DNA of 64,000 nt from Plantibacter sp. VKM Ac-2880. GTDB lineage: Bacteria; Actinomycetota; Actinomycetes; Actinomycetales; Microbacteriaceae. The position numbers were made by a program, and so were the translations under genes. The notes beneath the pieces are model-generated. The model was given only the letters and a program-made list of their open reading frames with translations. It searched no databases and was not told where the DNA came from. Of the stretch, positions 25,487 through 32,888 are shown piece after piece; the stretch's first letter is position 1, and every line of letters begins with the position of its first letter. The stretch is taken from positions 1,179,530-1,243,529 of the forward strand of contig NZ_JADKSJ010000001.1 of the NCBI RefSeq assembly GCF_015351235.1. The letters are read 5' to 3'.

Positions 25487-26970
25487 TCGACCCCGACGAC
25501 ACGACAGCGCAGGTGGCGGGCATCGCCCCGGCGACCGCCGAGGCACCTGCCGCCTCGATGCCGAGGCCCGCGACCCCGGACCCGCGGTTGCCCCGACTGA
25601 CCGAGGTGCCCGCGTTCCGCGAGTTCCTCGGCACCGGGTGGGGCACGCCTGACCGCACACCCCCGGTGGAGCCGGGGATCGCTGCGGCGGCGTCGGCGCA
25701 TCGCGAGCGGCTGAGCGCCGCCTTCCCCGGCCGGACCCTCGTGATCGCATCCGGTAGGGCGCCGGTCCGCGCCAACGACTCGAACTACGACTTCCGGCCG
25801 AACAGCGACTTCTTCTGGGCAACGGGGTGCTCCGCGGAGGACGCCGTCGTGGTCCTGCGTCCGAGCGGTTCCGGGCACGATGCGACGCTGTACATCCCCG
25901 CTCCGGCGCACCCGGGCGAGACGGGCTTCTTCGCCGACGCCAACCACGGTGAGCTGTGGGTCGGCTCCGCCCCTGGACCGTCCGACTGGTCGGCCGTCCT
26001 CGACCTGCGGGTCGAGCTGCTGTCGGCGCTCCCGGACGCCCTCCGCGGTGCCGAGCGGCCGCTCCTCGCGGGGAGCCTGACGTCGCGGCACGAGGCGCTC
26101 GCGCCGCTGACCCTCTCGCCGGAACTCGGTCGCGTCCTGTCCGAGCTCCGGATGATCAAGGACGAGTGGGAGATCGCCGAGCTCCGCCGGGCCGTGGACG
26201 CGACGGTCGGCGGATTCTCCGCGGTGATCCGTGAGCTGCCGACCGCGGTGGCCGGCGGCGGGGAGCGGTGGCTGCAGGGCACCTTCGACCGCCACGCCCG
26301 CACGACCGGCAATGGACCCGGGTACTCCACCATCGTCGGCAGCGGCGCCCACGCACCGACCCTGCACTGGGTTCGCTGCGACGGACCCGTGCGCGAGGAG
26401 GACGCGATCCTGCTCGACATGGGCGTGGAGACGCGGGCGTTCTACACGGCCGACGTGACCCGCACCTTCCCGGTGTCCGGCACGTTCAGCCCCGAGCAGC
26501 GCAGGGTGCACGACCTCGTCGAGGCGTCCCATCGAGCCGGTATGGCGGCGGTGCGGCCAGGGCGTGACTTCACCGACTTCCACCACGCGGCGATGGAGGT
26601 CATCGCGCAGGGCCTCCACGACTGGGGGTTGCTCCCGGTGTCCGTCGATGAGGCGCTGAGTGCGACCGGCCAGCAGCATCGCCGGTACCTCGTGTGCGGC
26701 ATCGGACACCACCTCGGGCTCGACGTGCACGACTGCGCGATGTCCTCCTACGAGGCCTATCAGGGCGGGTCGATGGCGCCCGGCATGGTGCTCACGGTCG
26801 AACCGGGCCTGTACTTCCACGCCTTCGACGAGACGGTGCCGCCCGAGCTCCGCGGCATCGGGGTCCGGTTGGAGGACGACCTCCTCGTGACCGCGACCGG
26901 CGCCGAGGTGCTCTCGGACGCCCTGCCCATCGACGCGTCGGGCATCGAGGCGTGGATGCGCGCCCACTAA
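25483..26970 (+). CDS. pepP: Xaa-Pro aminopeptidase (aminopeptidase P, M24B)
   Basis: A 495-aa pita-bread metallopeptidase that releases the residue before proline. An N-terminal creatinase-like domain contains YDFRPNSDFFWATG, typical of PepP. The C-terminal catalytic domain carries all five metal ligands: D312 (LLDMG), D324 (TADVTR), H409 (GIGHHLG), E440 (TVEPGLYF) and E464 (RLEDD). It lacks a signal peptide. It overlaps the prolyl aminopeptidase by 4 nt, and the two together would dismantle Xaa-Pro and Pro-Xaa bonds that general aminopeptidases cannot handle, in keeping with a proline/hydroxyproline-rich substrate. A GntR gene follows after 29 nt. Confidence 0.92.
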   Translation: MIDPDDTTAQVAGIAPATAEAPAASMPRPATPDPRLPRLTEVPAFREFLGTGWGTPDRTPPVEPGIAAAASAHRERLSAAFPGRTLVIASGRAPVRANDSNYDFRPNSDFFWATGCSAEDAVVVLRPSGSGHDATLYIPAPAHPGETGFFADANHGELWVGSAPGPSDWSAVLDLRVELLSALPDALRGAERPLLAGSLTSRHEALAPLTLSPELGRVLSELRMIKDEWEIAELRRAVDATVGGFSAVIRELPTAVAGGGERWLQGTFDRHARTTGNGPGYSTIVGSGAHAPTLHWVRCDGPVREEDAILLDMGVETRAFYTADVTRTFPVSGTFSPEQRRVHDLVEASHRAGMAAVRPGRDFTDFHHAAMEVIAQGLHDWGLLPVSVDEALSATGQQHRRYLVCGIGHHLGLDVHDCAMSSYEAYQGGSMAPGMVLTVEPGLYFHAFDETVPPELRGIGVRLEDDLLVTATGAEVLSDALPIDASGIEAWMRAH

Positions 26971-26999
26971 TCTGAGGCGACGACGGTGGGAGACGAAGG

Positions 27000-27689
27000 A
27001 TGGGAGTCGCGATGAGCATGACGGCGATCCGGCCGGCCGAGCAGCGGTTGAGCCTGCGAGCACAGGTGGAGCGGGCGGTGTCTGCCGCGATCATCTCGGG
27101 CGAGCTCGCGCCGGGCACGATGCTCTCGGTGCCGACCCTCGCGGTGCAGTTCAACGTCTCGGCGACGCCCGTGCGCGAGGCCATGCTCGACCTCGAGAAG
27201 CGCGACTTCGTGGAGGCCGTGCGCAACAAGGGCTTCCGGGTCACCGTGGTCAGCGAGGCGGCCCTCCGCAACACCGCCGAGATCCGGCAGCTGTTGGAGC
27301 CGCCGGCGATGGAGCGGCTCGCCGGGACGTTCGAGCCGACGTCCCTGCCCGAGCTGCGTCGTCAGGCCGACGCCATCGTGGCCGGCGCACGCGACGGCGA
27401 CCTGACGCGGTACCTGGAGGCCGATCAGGCCTTCCATCTCGCGCTCACGGCCATGCTCGGCAACCCGCTGCTGGTCGAGCTCGTCGAGGACCTCCGCGGG
27501 CGCACCCGACTGGTGGGGCTGTCGGCCATGCTCGATTCCCAGCAGCTCGACCGCTCCGCGGCCGAGCACCACGAACTCCTCGACACCCTCGAACGCGGCG
27601 ACGGCGCGGCAGCCCGCGACCTCATGCACCGCCACATCGGCCACACCACGGGCTGGTGGGCGGGCAAGCCGGAGTCCGACGCCGAGTAG
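27000..27689 (+). CDS. GntR-family regulator, FCD domain
   Basis: A 229-aa transcription factor. The N-terminal winged helix spans about residues 18-85 and includes PTLAVQFNVSATPVREAMLDLEKRDFVEAVRNKGFRVTVVS, the standard GntR recognition region. The C-terminal all-helical FCD domain contains EADQAFHLAL, AEHHELLDTLERGD and HRHIGHT, whose Asp and His residues usually bind a metal and a small carboxylate ligand. ATG 27000 has GGGAG 7 nt upstream; ATG 27012 is a fair alternative. Lying between the peptide-uptake operon and the hydroxyproline operon, it is the likely local regulator, with hydroxyproline or a pathway intermediate as a possible ligand and the GTGTCAC sites as possible operators (inference). 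Confidence 0.88.
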   Translation: MGVAMSMTAIRPAEQRLSLRAQVERAVSAAIISGELAPGTMLSVPTLAVQFNVSATPVREAMLDLEKRDFVEAVRNKGFRVTVVSEAALRNTAEIRQLLEPPAMERLAGTFEPTSLPELRRQADAIVAGARDGDLTRYLEADQAFHLALTAMLGNPLLVELVEDLRGRTRLVGLSAMLDSQQLDRSAAEHHELLDTLERGDGAAARDLMHRHIGHTTGWWAGKPESDAE

Positions 27690-27750
27690 GGCGACGACCC
27701 TCTCGCCGTCCGGACGGGTCCGGCTGCATCGCACGCTTGCCCCGCCGATG

Positions 27751-27768
27751 AATGTGTGACACATTACT
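27751..27768. promoter_or_regulatory. Candidate GntR operator, perfect palindrome
   Basis: AATGTGTGACACATT (27751-27765) is a perfect inverted repeat, 7-1-7. Its extension on the minus strand, AGTAATGTGTCAC (27768-27756), is identical to the site at 16599-16611. It lies 37 nt before the ATG of the first hydroxyproline gene, in the 115-bp gap after the GntR gene. Confidence 0.65.
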
Positions 27769-27804
27769 GATCAGGCCTTCCCGCATCGATCGAAAGGACC
27801 GCCC

Positions 27805-29001
27805 ATGACCCGCATCGTCGTCGTCGGCGCCGGCATCGTCGGTGCGGCCTGCGGGCGGATCCTCGCCCGTCGCGGCGCCGAGGTGGTCGTGCTGGACCGG
27901 TCGGCCGCTGCCGGTGGGACGAGCGGTGCCGGCGAGGGGAACCTCCTCGTCTCCGACAAAGGCCCCGGCCCGGAACTCGACCTCGCCAGGTACGCGTCGC
28001 GGCTCTGGCCCGTCGTCACCGCGGAGCTCACGGACGAACTCGGACCGACCTTCCCGAGCGTCGAGTTCGAGCGCAAGGGCGGGATCGTCGTCGCCACCAC
28101 CGAGGCCGGCGCGCAACCACTGCTCGACTTCGCCGCCGCGCAGCGCACCGCCGGGGTCGACGCCAGGCCGCTCAGCGAGGCGGAGCTGCTCGCCGCCGAA
28201 CCGTCGATCACCCGGGCGTCGACCGCCGCCGTCCACTACCCGGAGGACGCCCAGGTCCAGCCGGTCATCGCGACCGAGGCCCTGCTGGCGTCGGCGCGGC
28301 TGGCAGGCGCGGTCGTCCGGACCGGGGTCGCGGTCACGGGTGGCCTCCGGAGTGCGACCGGTCGGCTCACGGGCGTCCGGACCTCCGCCGGCGATGTGTC
28401 GGCCGACGTGGTCCTCGTCTGTGCCGGCCCGTGGTCGGCGGAGGTCGGCGCGGTGCTCGGCGCCCCCGTCCCGGTCCGTCCCCGCCGCGGCATGGTCCTC
28501 GTCACGACGCGCATGCCGCACCGCGTCCACCACAAGGTCTACGACGGCGACTACTTCGGCGCCACCCAGTCGAGCGACGCGTCGCTCCAGACCTCGAGCG
28601 TCGTCGAGTCGACGGCCGCAGGGACCGTCCTCATCGGGTCGAGCCGGCAGCAGATCGGCTTCGACGCCCGGCTCGACGTCGACGTGCTCCGCGAGGTCGC
28701 CGCCAAGTCCCTGCGCCTCTTCCCGTTCCTCCGCGACGCCTCGGTGATGCGCAGCTACGGCGGGTTCCGCCCGTACATGCCCGATCACCTCCCGGTCATC
28801 GGCCCGGACCACCGCGTCGCCGGCCTCTGGCACGCCACCGGCCACGAGGGCGCCGGCATCGGCCTCGCCCTCGCGACGGCGGAACTCATCGCCGCCCGAC
28901 TCCTCGGCGGAGCCGCGGCCCTCGACGACACCCCCTTCCAACTCGACCGCCAGGGGCTCGTGGCCCACCTCGGCGTCGACCGAGCGGCGGAGGTCGCCTG
29001 A
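27805..29001 (+). CDS. FAD-dependent D-hydroxyproline dehydrogenase, DadA-like subunit
   Basis: A 398-aa FAD-dependent amine oxidoreductase of the DAO/DadA family. The dinucleotide fold is IVVVGAGIVGAACGRILARRG, with DRSAAAGGTSGAGEGNLL after it, and the C-terminus has YGGFRPYMPDHLPVIG and WHATGHEGAGIGLALATAELIA that close the FAD site. The next two genes encode a small [2Fe-2S] protein and a BFD-containing FAD/NAD oxidoreductase. This three-gene set matches the heterotrimeric (HcnABC-like) D-hydroxyproline dehydrogenase, which oxidises cis-4-hydroxy-D-proline to pyrroline-4-hydroxy-2-carboxylate. GAAAGGA precedes the ATG and the candidate operator lies upstream. The exact amine substrate is inferred from context. 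Confidence 0.85.
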   Translation: MTRIVVVGAGIVGAACGRILARRGAEVVVLDRSAAAGGTSGAGEGNLLVSDKGPGPELDLARYASRLWPVVTAELTDELGPTFPSVEFERKGGIVVATTEAGAQPLLDFAAAQRTAGVDARPLSEAELLAAEPSITRASTAAVHYPEDAQVQPVIATEALLASARLAGAVVRTGVAVTGGLRSATGRLTGVRTSAGDVSADVVLVCAGPWSAEVGAVLGAPVPVRPRRGMVLVTTRMPHRVHHKVYDGDYFGATQSSDASLQTSSVVESTAAGTVLIGSSRQQIGFDARLDVDVLREVAAKSLRLFPFLRDASVMRSYGGFRPYMPDHLPVIGPDHRVAGLWHATGHEGAGIGLALATAELIAARLLGGAAALDDTPFQLDRQGLVAHLGVDRAAEVA

Positions 29002-29351
29002 TGGTCTCGAGACGACTGCCGGCCACGAGCGACCGCATCGTGCCGGGTACGGAGGACGCGGTGCGGGTCGAGCTCGACGGCACCCCTGTCGACGGCCTCC
29101 GGGGCCAGACGATCGCCGGCGTCCTGCTCGGTTCCGGCGTCCTGGCCTGGCGTCGAACGAGCGGTTCCGGGAAGCCCCGCGGCGTGTTCTGCGGCATCGG
29201 CGTGTGCTTCGACTGCATCGTCACGGTGAACGGCCAGCGGGACGTGCGGGCCTGCCAGCGTCGGGCGAGCGACGGCGACCGTATCGAGACCCAGCACGAC
29301 GCCCTGCCCCGCCCCGTGTCCGAGCCCGACCCGCTCGAGGGCCGATCATGA
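29001..29351 (+). CDS. Small [2Fe-2S] subunit of hydroxyproline dehydrogenase
   Basis: A 116-aa ferredoxin-like protein of the HcnA/SoxX type. The cluster cysteines are in FCGIGVCFDC and the later ACQRRA (C-x4-C-x2-C plus a fourth Cys), preceded by a beta-grasp region (VRVELDGTPVDGLRGQTIAG). It probably carries electrons between the two flavin subunits. The start codon shares one base with the upstream stop (TGATG), and its own stop overlaps the next gene (ATGA), which fits subunits of one complex made in fixed proportion. No signal peptide is present. Confidence 0.85.
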   Translation: MVSRRLPATSDRIVPGTEDAVRVELDGTPVDGLRGQTIAGVLLGSGVLAWRRTSGSGKPRGVFCGIGVCFDCIVTVNGQRDVRACQRRASDGDRIETQHDALPRPVSEPDPLEGRS

Positions 29352-30853
29352 GCGCCCGGCAGCGCGACGTCGTCGTGGTCGGAGCCGGCCCGGCCGGGCT
29401 ACAGGCCGCCCTCGCTGCCCGAGCGCTGGGTGCGACCGTGACGCTCCTCGACGCCTCCGACGAACTCGGCGGTCAGTACTGGCGGCACCTGCCGGCGAGC
29501 CGTCCGTCCGCCGCCGAGGCGTCCCTGCACCACGGCTTCGAGCGCTTCCTCGCCATGCGCGCCGCGCTCGACGCCGATGCGGGCTGCACGGTCGTGACCG
29601 AGGCCCAGGTGTGGGCGATCGATGTCGACCGCGACGCCCCCGCCGACGACGCCACGGTGACCGGGCTGCGCCTGCACGTCCTCGTCGGCCCGCCGGACGG
29701 CGCCGACCGCACGCCGCTCACCCTCCGGCCGGACGCGCTCGTCCTCGCCACCGGGGCGCACGACCGCACCCTGCCGTTCCCGGGCTGGGACCTCCCCGGC
29801 GTGTTCTCGGCAGGTGCCGCCCAGGCCCTCGCGAAGGGCGAGCGCGTAGCCGTCGGTCAGCGGGTCGTCGTCGCGGGTGCCGGACCGTTCCTCCTGCCGG
29901 TCGCCGCGTCCCTCACCGCGACCGGATCGCGCGTCCTCGGCGTCTACGAGGCCACGACCCTCGGCGGACTCGCCGCCGGCTGGCTCCCGAAGCCCTGGCA
30001 GCTGCTCGGCGTCACCGGGAAGGTCGGCGAGCTCATCGGCTACGTCGGCGGCCACCTCCGGCACCGGATCCCGTACCGCGTCGGTCACGCCGTCGTCGCC
30101 GCACACGGCACCGAGCGGGTCGAACGGGTCACCATCGCGGCCGTCGACGCCGACTGGTCGCCGATCCCCGGCACCGAGCGCACCATCGAGGCCGACGCCG
30201 TGTGCGTGAGTCACGGCTTCACGCCGCGGCTCGAACTCGCGATCGCCGCCGGCTGCGCCCTCACCCCGACCCGGTTCGTCGAGGTCGACGCCGAGCAGCG
30301 GACGAGTGTCCCGACCGTCTTCGCGGCCGGGGAGATCACCGGCATCGGCGGGGTCGACGCGGCGCTCGCGGAAGGCGCCATCGCTGGGCACGCGGCCGCC
30401 GGCGGTCTGCCCGGAGCCTCCGGTATCCGCTCGGCTGTGAGCCGTCGCGACACCTTCCTCGCCTTCACCGAACGCCTCGAACGGGCGCACGGCATCCGCG
30501 AGGGGTGGAGCGACTGGCTCGAGGACGACACCACCATCTGCCGCTGCGAGGAGGTCGACCACGGTGCCCTCCGCGGCACGGCGACCGCCACCTGCGCGAC
30601 CGGCCTGCGCTCGCTGAAGCTCAGCACGCGCGCGGGCCTCGGGATCTGCCAGGGCCGGATGTGCGGCCGGACGGTCGAGGAGCTGCTGCACCGCGTCGCC
30701 CGTGAGTCCGGCGGCGACGGGCTCATCGACGGCGTCTCGAGCGACCGCCGGCCCATCGCCTCCCCGATCCGCATCGGCGAACTCGCCGCGCACGGGCCGG
30801 AATCCGCCCCGCTTGAACCGACGTCGACCCCGTCGACCGAACCCCTCGGCTGA
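29348..30853 (+). CDS. FAD/NAD(P) oxidoreductase with BFD-like [2Fe-2S] domain
   Basis: A 501-aa HcnB-like subunit. The first dinucleotide fold is VVVVGAGPAGLQAALAARALG and a second is VVVAGAGPFLLPVAASL. FAAGEITGIGGVDAALAEGAIAGH closes the FAD site. The C-terminal part has CRCEEV and ICQGRMCGR, a BFD-like [2Fe-2S] motif of four cysteines. Together with the DadA-like and small ferredoxin subunits it forms the three-part D-hydroxyproline dehydrogenase. The final 50 residues are Pro/Ser-rich and look disordered. The ATG overlaps the previous stop (ATGA). A 41-nt gap with a GGAAAGGA site leads to the next gene. Confidence 0.87.
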   Translation: MSARQRDVVVVGAGPAGLQAALAARALGATVTLLDASDELGGQYWRHLPASRPSAAEASLHHGFERFLAMRAALDADAGCTVVTEAQVWAIDVDRDAPADDATVTGLRLHVLVGPPDGADRTPLTLRPDALVLATGAHDRTLPFPGWDLPGVFSAGAAQALAKGERVAVGQRVVVAGAGPFLLPVAASLTATGSRVLGVYEATTLGGLAAGWLPKPWQLLGVTGKVGELIGYVGGHLRHRIPYRVGHAVVAAHGTERVERVTIAAVDADWSPIPGTERTIEADAVCVSHGFTPRLELAIAAGCALTPTRFVEVDAEQRTSVPTVFAAGEITGIGGVDAALAEGAIAGHAAAGGLPGASGIRSAVSRRDTFLAFTERLERAHGIREGWSDWLEDDTTICRCEEVDHGALRGTATATCATGLRSLKLSTRAGLGICQGRMCGRTVEELLHRVARESGGDGLIDGVSSDRRPIASPIRIGELAAHGPESAPLEPTSTPSTEPLG

Positions 30854-30894
30854 CCGACCGGTCGCCGCGTCACACCCTCGGAAAGGAACCACCC

Positions 30895-31809
30895 ATGGCC
30901 CAGCAGTTCGACCTCGGCGGCGTCATCGTCGCGACCACCCTCGCGTTCAAGGAGGACGCGTCAGCCCCCGCCGGCCTGGCCGTCGACTACGACCGCTTCG
31001 CCGAGCACTGCAACTGGCTCATCGAGAACGGCTGCCGCGGCGTCGGCCCGAACGGCTCCCTCGGCGAGTACTCCTCGCTCACGGACGCGGAGCGTCGCAA
31101 GGTGATCCAGGTCGCCGTCGACACCGTCGGTGACCGCGGACTCGTCGTCGCCGGTGTGCACGGCGTGGGCTGGCACCAGGCGCAGCAGTGGGCCGAGTAC
31201 GCCAAGGAGGACGGCGCCGACGGTGTCCTGCTCCTGCCGCCCACGATCTACCGGGCCAACGACGACGAGGTCATCGAGCACTACAGCCGCGTCAACGAGG
31301 TCGGCCTGCCGATCATGGCCTACAACAACCCCATCGACACCAAGGTCGACCTCACGCCCGACCTCCTCGTCGAGCTCGCGAAGCTCGAGCACGTCGTCGC
31401 GGTGAAGGAGTTCTCGGCGGACATCCGTCGGGTGCTGGAGATCCAGGACAAGACCGACCTCGACGTCATCGCCGGAGCCGACGACCTCCTCTTCGAGTCT
31501 CTCGTCGCCGGTGCCGTCGGCTGGTTCGCCGGGTACCCCAACGCGTTCCCGCGCGAAGCGGTCGAGCTGTACACGCTCGTCACCTCCGGCCGGGTGGACG
31601 AGGCCCGCACCCTGTACCGGGAGCTCGTGCCCGTCTTCGGCTGGGACTCGAAGACCGAGTTCGTGCAGGCCATCAAGCTGTCGATCGACATCGCCGGCGA
31701 GAGCTACGGTGGACCGACGCGGCCGCCGCGCGGTCCGCTCACCGCGCTGCAGACGGAGCAGGTGACGACGCAGACGCGCCGCGCGCTCGACTACCTCGCC
31801 GCCCGCTAA
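30895..31809 (+). CDS. DHDPS-family pyrroline-4-hydroxy-2-carboxylate deaminase
   Basis: A 304-aa class I aldolase-fold enzyme of the dihydrodipicolinate synthase superfamily. The Schiff-base lysine is K171 (VVAVKEFS) and the conserved tyrosine is Y143 (MAYNNP). The substrate loop GPNGSLGEYSSLT replaces the TTGE of true DapA (here GSLGE), as expected for enzymes of other substrates. In hydroxyproline catabolism this family (LhpC/HypD) converts pyrroline-4-hydroxy-2-carboxylate to alpha-ketoglutarate semialdehyde and ammonia. The gene lies between the dehydrogenase and epimerase genes, which is why this role is preferred over DapA. GGAAAGGA lies 8 nt before the ATG. Confidence 0.85.
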   Translation: MAQQFDLGGVIVATTLAFKEDASAPAGLAVDYDRFAEHCNWLIENGCRGVGPNGSLGEYSSLTDAERRKVIQVAVDTVGDRGLVVAGVHGVGWHQAQQWAEYAKEDGADGVLLLPPTIYRANDDEVIEHYSRVNEVGLPIMAYNNPIDTKVDLTPDLLVELAKLEHVVAVKEFSADIRRVLEIQDKTDLDVIAGADDLLFESLVAGAVGWFAGYPNAFPREAVELYTLVTSGRVDEARTLYRELVPVFGWDSKTEFVQAIKLSIDIAGESYGGPTRPPRGPLTALQTEQVTTQTRRALDYLAAR

Positions 31810-31860
31810 CAGCACGCGGAACGCCGAACACCTGGACACCCGAGCACCGAGGAGCACCCG

Positions 31861-32862
31861 ATGAAGTCCTCCCGCATGATCAGTGCGGTCGACTCGCACA
31901 CCGAGGGCATGCCGACCCGCGTCGTCACCGGCGGGGTCGGCGTGATCCCCGGCGCGACGATGAACGACAAACGGCTGCACTTCATGGAGCACCTGGACGA
32001 CCTCCGGCTGTTCCTCATGAACGAGCCGCGCGGTCATGCGGCGATGAGCGGTGCGATCCTGCAGCCCTCGACGCGCGCGGACTGCGACTGGGGTGTCGTA
32101 TACATCGAGGTGTCCGGGTGCCTGCCGATGTGCGGGCACGGCACGATCGGGGTCGCCACGGTCCTCGTCGAGACCGGCATGGTGGAGGTGGTCGAGCCGG
32201 TGACGACGATCCGGCTCGACACCCCCGCCGGCCTCGTCATCGCCCGGGTCGACGTGAGCGACGGACACGCCGACCGCGTCACGATCGAGAACGTGCCGAG
32301 CTACGTCGAGCGCCTGGACGCCGTCATCGAGGTGCCAGGGCTCGGCACCGTGCCCTACAGCCTCGCCTTCGGGGGCAACTTCTACGCCATGGTCGACCTC
32401 GACGCCGTCGGTCTGCCGTTCGGCCGCGACCGGCAGCAGGACATCCTCGACGCCGGCCTGCGGATCATGGCCGCGATCAACGAGCAGGCACCGCCAGTGC
32501 ACCCGGAGATCGAGGGGCTCGACCATTGCCACCACGTCGAGTTCATCGCGCCGGGCTCCGACGCCGTGCTGTCCCGGCACGCGATGGCGATCTTCCCCGG
32601 GTGGTTCGACCGCTCACCGTGTGGCACCGGCACCTCGGCGCGCATGGCCGAACTCTGGGCTCGCGGCGAGCTGCCGCTGCACCAGGACTTCGTCAACGAG
32701 TCCTTCATCGGCAGCCGCTTCACCGGCCGCCTCATCGCCGAGACGACGGTCGCGGGCCGACCGGCGGTGATCCCCACCATCTCGGGTCGGGCTTGGGTCA
32801 CGGGCATCGGCTCGTACCTGCTCGACCCCGCCGACCCGTTCCCGACCGGCTTCCAGTTCTGA
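31861..32862 (+). CDS. 4-hydroxyproline 2-epimerase (proline racemase family)
   Basis: A 333-aa proline racemase-fold enzyme. Both catalytic cysteines are present, C91 in LPMCGHGTIG and C254 in DRSPCGTGTSA, which marks a true racemase/epimerase rather than the Thr-containing trans-3-hydroxyproline dehydratase. It would convert trans-4-hydroxy-L-proline to cis-4-hydroxy-D-proline, the first step of the pathway. The N-terminus (SAVDSHTEGMPTRVV) and DFVNESFIGSRFTGR are typical of the 4-hydroxyproline branch. GAGGAG precedes the ATG. It is followed after 26 nt by the semialdehyde dehydrogenase. Confidence 0.92.
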   Translation: MKSSRMISAVDSHTEGMPTRVVTGGVGVIPGATMNDKRLHFMEHLDDLRLFLMNEPRGHAAMSGAILQPSTRADCDWGVVYIEVSGCLPMCGHGTIGVATVLVETGMVEVVEPVTTIRLDTPAGLVIARVDVSDGHADRVTIENVPSYVERLDAVIEVPGLGTVPYSLAFGGNFYAMVDLDAVGLPFGRDRQQDILDAGLRIMAAINEQAPPVHPEIEGLDHCHHVEFIAPGSDAVLSRHAMAIFPGWFDRSPCGTGTSARMAELWARGELPLHQDFVNESFIGSRFTGRLIAETTVAGRPAVIPTISGRAWVTGIGSYLLDPADPFPTGFQF

Positions 32863-32888
32863 CCCGCTCCACGATCCCGGAGGATCAC

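Noticed and set aside
30895-31809. Dihydrodipicolinate synthase (dapA)
   Set aside because: The pocket motif is GSLGE instead of the DapA TTGE type, and the gene sits inside the hydroxyproline operon.
31861-32862. trans-3-hydroxyproline dehydratase
   Set aside because: That enzyme has Thr in place of the second cysteine; here both C91 and C254 are present.
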